A program made the translations under genes and the position numbers. The notes under the pieces were generated by a model, which was given only the letters and a program-made list of their open reading frames with translations, was not told where the DNA came from and did no database searches. Shown piece after piece: positions 58,366 to 64,000 of a stretch of DNA of 64,000 nucleotides. Source of the DNA: JBBDIP01 sp040880305. GTDB lineage: Bacteria; Bacillota; Sulfobacillia; Fermentithermobacillales; Fermentithermobacillaceae. Each line of letters begins with the position of its first letter. Position 1 is the stretch's first letter. Location of the stretch: contig JBBDIP010000044.1 in the NCBI GenBank assembly GCA_040880305.1, positions 1-64,000 of the forward strand, read 5' to 3'.

Positions 58366-60342
58366 ATGCGGGCGGCGACACTGGGAAACGGGCGGCTATC
58401 ATTGGGCCTGGACAAGGACCTTCGCCTTCGCGAGATGTTCTGGCCCAGCGTCGGCCTATTGAATCACCTTCAGGAAAACGGCGACAACAACCTTCTGCTT
58501 TGGAGGTCCGGGTCTTTCGACTCCGTGGGAGGCGCCGGATGGGAGACCAGGGGGGCGTACGGCTCCGGCATGTCCTTCCGGTGGGAGACCCAAAGGAGGG
58601 ACGGGAGTCTTAACGCCGTAGTGACCGACTGCGTCGACCCGTATCTGCCTGTGTGGGCCAGGACAGTGGAAGTGTTGACGGGACCTGGAAACGCCCCCCC
58701 AGAAGAGGCCCTGGCCCTATACTCGATGCAGGCCTACGCGCTCGGCGAGACCACGATTGGGGAGGGGGCTGCGTGGGACCCGGTCAAAAGGAGGCTTTAC
58801 CACTTCAAGGGCGCGTTTTGGGTCGCAATCCAGTTGAGCGGCACTGCGGAGCAAGCCGCCCTCGACGGAGAGAACCGGGTCGCCGTGGCCAAGGTGAGGG
58901 ACGGCGGCGTGCGCTTTTTGCAGGATTCAGGTGAGGTAGAGGGTCCTTTGGTGGACCACGGCTTCATACAGAGTGCGCTCGGCTTACGCTGGGCGTCTAC
59001 GCGTCGCGTCCGCGCCGAATACCTGCTGGCTTTCGGAGCGGATCGTTTTGGGGCCGACAGCAATCTGGACATGGCCTGCAACGCGTCTTTGGTCCTGTCA
59101 CGCTCGGAGCGCTACTGGAGCGGCGTTGAAAGTGAGGCGCGGTTGTCGGTCGCGGTCCTTGCTTCCCACGCAGACTATGGCGGGGGAATCGTCGCTGCCT
59201 GCGATACCGACATCCAGGGGGACTACCGGGACCATTACCGGTACGTGTGGCCCCGAGATGCCGCCATGTGCGTCTCGGCGCTGCTGCGTACCGGTTTGCC
59301 CGCCTACGCTCGGCGGTACCTGGGGTTTTGTTCCAGGGCGATCTCCAAGGCCGGTTTTTTCTGGCAGCGCTACAGGGTGGACGGCACGCAGGCATCCGGG
59401 TGGCACCCGTGGACACTTGGAGGCGGCGACCTGCCCATCCAGGAGGACGAGACCGCGCTGTCGCTCATGACAGCCGGCGACTACCTTAGAATCGCGGGTG
59501 ACCTGGACTCTCTTAACGATGCGTACCTGCCCTTTGTGAAGAGAGCGGCATCATTCATATTGGACTACACCCAGGCGGACGGCACGCTTGTGAGGCCCTC
59601 CTACGACCTCTGGGAAGAGCGGAGGGGCGTCTTTGCGTTTACCCAGGCAGCGTGCGCGGGAGGACTCCTGGCTGCTGCCGAAGTGGCGTCAGCCCTGGGC
59701 TACGAGGCCGACTCCCGGGGCTTTGAGCGCGGGGTCGCCCTGCTTCTCTCAGGTTTGCAGCAGTACCTATCCAACGAGGACAGGGGCTTCTGCCGGGGGA
59801 TCGCGGGTTTCTCACGTGCGCGCTCCGATATCGAAATGGACTGGACCGATGACGCGTCTCTGTTCATGATCCCCTTGGTCATCCCGCCTCCAGGCGGAGC
59901 CGCGCTTTCATTCGGCCCGTCAAACGCGGCTCTCCTGGAGACCATCCGGCGCAGGAGCAAGATCACCTGGACCCGCCTCAAGCGCTCTCTGGCTGTCGTC
60001 CTGCCAGGGACTGATACGGCTGGATACGCCCGGTACAGAGGCGACTGGTATTGGAGGCCAGACGGCGCGCGCGACCTTCCCGGCAACCCGTGGCCTGTCA
60101 CAACTGCCTGGTATGTGTTGGCAGGGCTGAGGCTGGGCGAACTGGGCGCCAAAGACCTCGAATTGTACGTGAAGTGGTTTTGCGGCGTCGCGACCGATAG
60201 TGGCCTTCTGCCGGAGCAGCTGGACTGCATCCGAGGCGAGCCCAGGTCGGTGTCGCCGTTGGCATGGTCGCACGCCATGTACCTGGATCTACTATCCTCT
60301 GCTCGGACCGCTAATACCCCAGGTGCGGCCGGGAAAGAATAG
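58366..60342 (+). CDS. GH15 family glucoamylase-like enzyme
   Basis: A 658-residue GH15 glucan 1,4-alpha-glucosidase-like protein, without signal peptide. An N-terminal beta-sandwich leads to the (alpha/alpha)6 barrel: YRYVWPRDAAMCVSALL, catalytic acid in GDLPIQEDETAL near residues 366-377, DLWEERRGVF, and the base in SGLLPEQLD. It would release glucose from alpha-glucans in the cytoplasm. The ATG at 58366 has AGGCGGTG 7 bases upstream. A CBM25-like gene follows 25 bases later. Confidence 0.9.
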   Translation: MRAATLGNGRLSLGLDKDLRLREMFWPSVGLLNHLQENGDNNLLLWRSGSFDSVGGAGWETRGAYGSGMSFRWETQRRDGSLNAVVTDCVDPYLPVWARTVEVLTGPGNAPPEEALALYSMQAYALGETTIGEGAAWDPVKRRLYHFKGAFWVAIQLSGTAEQAALDGENRVAVAKVRDGGVRFLQDSGEVEGPLVDHGFIQSALGLRWASTRRVRAEYLLAFGADRFGADSNLDMACNASLVLSRSERYWSGVESEARLSVAVLASHADYGGGIVAACDTDIQGDYRDHYRYVWPRDAAMCVSALLRTGLPAYARRYLGFCSRAISKAGFFWQRYRVDGTQASGWHPWTLGGGDLPIQEDETALSLMTAGDYLRIAGDLDSLNDAYLPFVKRAASFILDYTQADGTLVRPSYDLWEERRGVFAFTQAACAGGLLAAAEVASALGYEADSRGFERGVALLLSGLQQYLSNEDRGFCRGIAGFSRARSDIEMDWTDDASLFMIPLVIPPPGGAALSFGPSNAALLETIRRRSKITWTRLKRSLAVVLPGTDTAGYARYRGDWYWRPDGARDLPGNPWPVTTAWYVLAGLRLGELGAKDLELYVKWFCGVATDSGLLPEQLDCIRGEPRSVSPLAWSHAMYLDLLSSARTANTPGAAGKE

Positions 60343-60367
60343 GTGTGACACTCCTGGAGGTGATTTG

Positions 60368-60664
60368 GTGCTAGACGAAAGGATATGGAACAGCCCGGCG
60401 CCCGCGCAGAAGGGTTCGGTGGAGGAGATCGGGTACAGGGGACTATTGGTCCGCCACGGCGCTGACAAGGTGTATCTTCACTACGGGGTGGATGGATGGA
60501 AGGCGCCGAAGACCGTCCCCATGAACAGGAAGACCGACGGGACATTCTCTTGCCAGATAACTTGCGATGGCGAGCGCTGCCTCGACTTCTGCTTCAAAGA
60601 CTCGGCCGACCACTGGGACAACAACAGCGGGCACAACTGGAACGTGCCCGTGCTCCGAAAATAG
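60368..60664 (+). CDS. Stand-alone starch-binding protein (CBM25-like)
   Basis: A 98-residue protein with a single carbohydrate-binding module of the CBM25 type: KVYLHYGVDGWKAPKTVPMN, near residues 34-53, and the end FCFKDSADHWDNNSGHNW, with aromatic residues that would stack on alpha-glucan. No signal peptide and no catalytic domain, so it is probably a glycogen-binding partner of the GH15 enzyme. GTG at 60368 after GGAGGTGA; the longer frame lies in the GH15 gene and is rejected. Confidence 0.85.
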   Translation: MLDERIWNSPAPAQKGSVEEIGYRGLLVRHGADKVYLHYGVDGWKAPKTVPMNRKTDGTFSCQITCDGERCLDFCFKDSADHWDNNSGHNWNVPVLRK

Positions 60665-60699
60665 GCTCTCATCGAGGCTCTTGAGCACGGATTTTGTCT

Positions 60700-60735
60700 G
60701 CTGGGGCGGCCAGATTTGGCCGCCACCAGCATTTT
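60700..60735 (+). terminator. Intrinsic terminator after the glucan genes
   Basis: GCTGG-GGCGGCCA pairs with TGGCCGCC-A-CCAGC in a 13-bp stem with one bulge, followed by ATTTTTATG. The remainder of 60736-60867 leads into mihF and holds a small GCCC/GGGC hairpin. Confidence 0.85.
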
Positions 60736-60867
60736 TATGAGTTTAGTGGGCATGGGCTGGCATGAAAAAGAGGAATTTTGCCAAATGGAGCGAATAACGC
60801 CCTTCGTGGGCTTAGACAGAGAGAGCAGCATACTGCCGAATGGCAAAGTCTGTGAGGAGGGAGAAAC

Positions 60868-61182
60868 ATGGCGCTTCCTAGTTTGACCCCGGCGGAGAAG
60901 AAGAAGGCGCTGGAAAAGGCGCAGACAATGAGGAGGGCCCGGGCGGAGCTCAGGTCCAAACTCAAGAAGGGTAACGTCAAGTTCTCGGACATCATCTCAG
61001 GCCGTAAGGATCCCGTTATACAGCGCATGAAGGTTTCCTACCTTCTGAAGTCCCTGCCGAGAGTGGGCAAGGTGAAGGCGGAGAAGATTATGGAGGAAGT
61101 CGGCATCGACGAGTCCCGCAGGGTCCAGGGCCTCGGCAAGAGACAGAAAGAGGCCTTGCTGGCCAGGTTCCTCGAGAAGTAG
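60868..61182 (+). CDS. mihF: Integration host factor, actinobacterial type (MihF)
   Basis: A 104-residue nucleoid-associated protein. The MihF pattern is clear: LTPAEKKKALEKAQTMRRAR near residues 6-25, then DVIQRMKVSYLL-like DPVIQRMKVSYLL and a helix-hairpin-helix LPRVGKVKAEKIMEEVGI. Lacks similarity to the HU/IHF fold. Common in Actinobacteria and in some deep Bacillota. ATG preceded by GGAGGGAG. It is followed 15 bases later by remA, an arrangement that links it with gmk and rpoZ as in Actinobacteria. Confidence 0.93.
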   Translation: MALPSLTPAEKKKALEKAQTMRRARAELRSKLKKGNVKFSDIISGRKDPVIQRMKVSYLLKSLPRVGKVKAEKIMEEVGIDESRRVQGLGKRQKEALLARFLEK

Positions 61183-61197
61183 TCGGAGGGTTGCCAA

Positions 61198-61440
61198 TTG
61201 AGCATCCGGATGGTCAGCGTGGGTTTCGGCAATATCGTTTCGGCGGCCAGGATAATCGCAATGGTTTCGCCGGAAAGCGCGCCTATCCGAAGGGTAGTCT
61301 CTGAAGCCCGCGATAAAGGGATGCTCATAGATGCGACTCACGGCCGGCGCACTCGCGCGGTTATTGTGACCGATTCAGGGCACGTTGTTTTGAGCGCAGT
61401 GAACCCCGAGACCGTGGTATCACGTCTGGACGAGAAATAG
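61198..61440 (+). CDS. remA: Extracellular matrix regulator RemA (DUF370)
   Basis: An 80-residue DNA-binding regulator. Family features: VSVGFGNIVSAARIIAMVSP and DATHGRRTRAVIVTDSGHVVLSA, followed by NPETVVSRL. In Bacillus RemA activates biofilm matrix genes. TTG at 61198 with GGAGGG upstream. The RemA-gmk-rpoZ order is typical of Bacillota. Confidence 0.93.
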   Translation: MSIRMVSVGFGNIVSAARIIAMVSPESAPIRRVVSEARDKGMLIDATHGRRTRAVIVTDSGHVVLSAVNPETVVSRLDEK

Positions 61441-61447
61441 ATAAGAT

Positions 61448-62020
61448 ATGCCAAGAGGAATCCTATTCATTATTACTGCTCCGTCAGGGTGCGGCAAAGG
61501 GACCCTGCGCAAGGCGCTTCTGGCGGACAATACAGGCGTAAGGTTTTGTCCCTCCGTCACTACCCGGGCGCGTCGTCCCGGGGAGACCGACGGAGTGGAT
61601 TATTTCTTTGTGTCAAGGGAAGAATTTACTCGCATGAAAGACGGCGGCGAACTCGCGGAGTGGGCCGAAGTCTATGGGAATATGTACGGGACGCCGGCCA
61701 AGAGCATTGAGGAAACCCTGTCAACGGGCTTTGACGTTATCCTGGAGAAGGACGTCCAAGGCGCGAAGACCCTCCGGGAGGTATACCCAAGAGGGGTTTT
61801 CGTTTTTATCCTGCCGCCTTCTATGGATGAACTCCGGCGACGGATAGGGTGCAGAGGGACGGAGTCCGACCGCGACCAGGAGATTCGCCTCATGAGCGCG
61901 GAGAGGGAAATGGCGGATCTCTCAGCCTTTGATTATGTTATTATCAATGCTGACATTGGAAGGGCTCTGTCAAGACTGTCCGCCGTTGTGGCGGGAGAAA
62001 GGGCCCGTTCTGGAAGATAG
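61448..62020 (+). CDS. gmk: Guanylate kinase
   Basis: A 190-residue kinase that converts GMP to GDP with ATP. P-loop APSGCGKGTLRKAL at residues 10-23, then SVTTRARRPGETDGVDYFFV and the GMP-binding EWAEVYGNMYGTP. The helix DVQGAKTLREVYP replaces the usual DIDVQGA-type motif. Normal length. ATG at 61448, 7 bases after remA. Confidence 0.95.
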   Translation: MPRGILFIITAPSGCGKGTLRKALLADNTGVRFCPSVTTRARRPGETDGVDYFFVSREEFTRMKDGGELAEWAEVYGNMYGTPAKSIEETLSTGFDVILEKDVQGAKTLREVYPRGVFVFILPPSMDELRRRIGCRGTESDRDQEIRLMSAEREMADLSAFDYVIINADIGRALSRLSAVVAGERARSGR

Positions 62021-62055
62021 CTCGGTTTTCGCCCGAAGGCTTAGGAGGGCACCAC

Positions 62056-62331
62056 ATGATCAATCGGCCACCGGAGAGAGAGTTGACGATCCTCGATTCA
62101 AAATACAGCCTCGTGGTTGCGGTAGCGAAGAGGGCCAGGCAGCTAATCAATAGGAGAGATCCTGGAGTCGTATTCGCTCACAAACCCGTTATCACTGCCC
62201 TGCAGGAAATAACTGAGGGCAGGATTCGTGTGGTTAGCAGGCCAGAGGTTAAGCCCGAGACCCCTGGCAAGTCTGTAACCGAAGCGCCTCCGGCCCCCGT
62301 CGCCGGTGAGGCCGAGCAAAAGTCCCAATAA
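62056..62331 (+). CDS. rpoZ: DNA-directed RNA polymerase subunit omega
   Basis: A 91-residue omega subunit. The conserved helix is LDSKYSLVVAVAKRARQLIN, near residues 13-32, followed by KPVITALQEITEGRI. The C-terminal 30 residues are a proline/alanine-rich tail (TEAPPAPVAGEA). ATG at 62056 with AGGAGGGCA upstream. Located after gmk as usual; coaBC, expected next, is absent and priA follows directly. Confidence 0.93.
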   Translation: MINRPPERELTILDSKYSLVVAVAKRARQLINRRDPGVVFAHKPVITALQEITEGRIRVVSRPEVKPETPGKSVTEAPPAPVAGEAEQKSQ

Positions 62332-62345
62332 CAAGCGGTCTTTTG

Positions 62346-64000
62346 ATGCCCGGACGATTCGTTAATCTCATAATGGACGTTCCCGCCCTAATGGACCGGC
62401 AGTTCACTTACGAACTGCCGGGTTTGGTCATTCTCCCAAAGGGCGCCAAGGTCAGAGTGCCGTTTGGACGGGGCGAGGCCGACGGTTTTGTGGTAGGGGA
62501 GAGCCCCCCGCCGCCCGGCATCGCGATCAAGAGCGTCAAGGCGGTATATGACCTGGAGTTCCTGCCTGGACCTCACCTACAGCGACTCGCCGCGCGTCTC
62601 AGCGACTACTACTGCGCCCCGCTTTCGGCCGCGCTATCTTGCCTATGGCCGCCGGTGGTCCCCAAACGCAAACCGGAGGAGGCCCTCCCGGCGCCTGTGG
62701 GCGCTGACTTGGGAACGCCGCAGCAGCGCGGCGAAGCGATTCTGGTTAGCGGAGACCGGGAATATCGGTGGACTCAGTACCTGGAGCGGTTGCGTCAGGT
62801 CAGGGCGCAGGGCCGGGGCGCCATATTCCTTGTCCCGGAGATCAAGGGGGTCGGAGAAGCCTTCGGCCGGCTGGATGCAGCGCTTCCGGGGGAAGTCTCG
62901 TGCCTCCACTCCGAACTCACGGGCGTCACCAGGAGGGGCGCGTACCTCTCCCTCTGCAGGGATGAGAAGACTGTCGCGCTTGGGACCAGGGCGGCGATCT
63001 TCGCGCCGGTGAACCGCCTCGGCGTCATCGTTGTGGACGACGAGGCCTCCGAATCCTACAAGTCCCCCGACCTTCCTTTCTACGATTCGCGCACCGTCGC
63101 TCTCCTGCGGAGTCGCATTGACGGGTGCGACGTCATGCTTGGGTCATCGCACCCGACCGTGGAGTCCGTGTGGCGCGCGTCAAGCGGCGATCTGAGATCG
63201 CGCAAGCAGGAGTCGACAGAGTTCGGCCCGCCTTCAACTTTGGTAAACCTAAGGGAGACCAGGCGGGGCAAGGACATCATGGCCCCCGCCCTGATCTGCA
63301 GTCTCCAAGAGACGTTCGCTGCGGGAAACAGGGCCATCCTGTTCCTTAACAGGCGCGGCGAGTCAACCCAGGTGACCTGTCGGGACTGCGGCAGCACCCT
63401 TACGTGCAAACGATGCGGGGTCCCGCTGGCCTACCATGCCAAGGAGCTAGCGCTGGTATGTCACACTTGCGGGAGGCGGCAAGAGGCTCCCGAAACATGT
63501 CCGAACTGCGGTGGACGTTCCTGGCGTTTCGCGCGGTTCGGCATCGAGCGCGCCTACTCCGAGTTCACGCGCCTCTTTCCAGGCGTCCCTTTGTTTCGGA
63601 TGGACAAGGACGCGGCCAAAGAGGAAAGCGCAGTGAAAGTCTTGGCCGGCTTCTCCGCCGGCGCGCCTGCATGCCTCCTGGCCACCCGCATGGTCCTGGG
63701 CTTCACGGGGATCCCCCGGGTGGGCGCAGTAGGGGTGCTGTCGTGCGACACTCTTTTGAACCTGCCTGACTACAGGGCGGCGGAAAAGGTCTTCCACCTG
63801 CTTTGGTCGCTTAGGGAATTGGTGGACCCCCATCTGCCTTCGGCGGCTTTCGTGGCTCAGACCTATAACCCTGAGAACCACGGGGTGAGGGGGGTTCTGG
63901 ATCCGGAGGCGTTCTACCACACCGAGTTGGAGAACCGGCGCCTCCTAGGGTACCCTCCATTCAAGCGGTTCTTCAAAGTCCACCTGCACGGCAGGAACCC
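62346..64000 (+). CDS. priA: PriA-like primosomal protein, helicase motifs degenerate (cut by window end)
   Basis: The frame starts at ATG 62346 and stays open to the end of the window (551 codons). The start FVNLIMDVPALMDRQFTYE is the PriA 3' DNA-binding domain. The zinc region is intact (CRDCGSTLTCKRCG, YHAKELALVCHTCGRR, CPNCGG), and FLNRRG is kept. The ATPase motifs are not: Walker A (normally GVTGSGKT) reads LVSGDREYR, Walker B/DEEH reads VVDDEASESYK, GSATPS reads GSSHPT, and motif VI (QVAGRAGR) reads WSLRELVD. Similar loss is known in actinobacterial PriA. It would load the primosome without helicase activity. Confidence 0.9.
   Translation, partial: MPGRFVNLIMDVPALMDRQFTYELPGLVILPKGAKVRVPFGRGEADGFVVGESPPPPGIAIKSVKAVYDLEFLPGPHLQRLAARLSDYYCAPLSAALSCLWPPVVPKRKPEEALPAPVGADLGTPQQRGEAILVSGDREYRWTQYLERLRQVRAQGRGAIFLVPEIKGVGEAFGRLDAALPGEVSCLHSELTGVTRRGAYLSLCRDEKTVALGTRAAIFAPVNRLGVIVVDDEASESYKSPDLPFYDSRTVALLRSRIDGCDVMLGSSHPTVESVWRASSGDLRSRKQESTEFGPPSTLVNLRETRRGKDIMAPALICSLQETFAAGNRAILFLNRRGESTQVTCRDCGSTLTCKRCGVPLAYHAKELALVCHTCGRRQEAPETCPNCGGRSWRFARFGIERAYSEFTRLFPGVPLFRMDKDAAKEESAVKVLAGFSAGAPACLLATRMVLGFTGIPRVGAVGVLSCDTLLNLPDYRAAEKVFHLLWSLRELVDPHLPSAAFVAQTYNPENHGVRGVLDPEAFYHTELENRRLLGYPPFKRFFKVHLHGRN

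Overview
The window reads as chromosomal DNA of a high-GC, strictly or mostly anaerobic member of the Bacillota (Firmicutes). The strongest placement evidence is the right end, where an actinobacterial-type integration host factor gene is followed by remA, gmk, rpoZ and priA. RemA beside gmk/rpoZ and a TepA-YlzJ pair are Bacillota features. Anaerobic life is suggested by rubrerythrins, a tungsten-type aldehyde ferredoxin oxidoreductase (AOR), several ferredoxin-like proteins and a complete-looking set of late molybdopterin genes. Many starts are TTG or GTG behind strong GGAGG-type ribosome binding sites, and I moved many starts to fit them.

Layout. 1-1140: remnants of a transposon-type ATPase and of a branched-chain amino acid binding protein, then an AT-richer stretch with inverted repeats. 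1142-4338: rubrerythrin operon and an MFS transporter. 4487-6497: small membrane protein, glpX, nitroreductase. 6569-12628: leftward molybdopterin operon (moeA, moeA fused to a binding-protein domain, moaA, moaC, MOSC-MogA fusion, thioesterase). 12768-20147: galE, histidine kinase, M20 amidohydrolase, DUF255 thioredoxin-like protein, polyprenyl synthase, ogt. 20211-25540: a promoter, a ykkC-family riboswitch candidate, four uncharacterised membrane proteins, an M14 carboxypeptidase and a terminator, which look like one regulated operon. 25639-32702: two paralogous amidohydrolases, a phosphatase, a frameshifted class III aminotransferase, a large glycosyltransferase and an S9 peptidase remnant. 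32888-41040: Na/Pi symporter, ArsR regulator with a Zn/Cd-type P-ATPase, a Ca-type P-ATPase, an FAD oxidoreductase. 41070-49345: PyrK-like protein, glycogen debranching enzyme, GT4, ABC exporter, uppP, L,D-transpeptidase. 49434-54624: phosphatase, a tandem array of 52-bp hairpin repeats, and the AOR locus (radical SAM maturase, ferredoxin, AOR, MoaD-like carrier). 54647-60664: TepA/YlzJ and a glucan module (DUF4912, GH57 branching enzyme, GH15, CBM25). 60868-64000: mihF, remA, gmk, rpoZ, priA (cut by the window end).

How it fits together. The molybdopterin operon, the AOR locus and its MoaD-like carrier probably serve one tungsten or molybdenum enzyme. The two glucan regions together suggest intracellular alpha-glucan storage and mobilisation. 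The most interesting candidate for an undescribed system is 20211-25540. There a ykkC-like aptamer, with a visible mutually exclusive helix, precedes a compact four-gene membrane module and a peptidase. Other unusual items are a PriA whose ATPase/helicase motifs have decayed, the 52-bp repeat array with covarying stems, and several genes broken by deletions or frameshifts.
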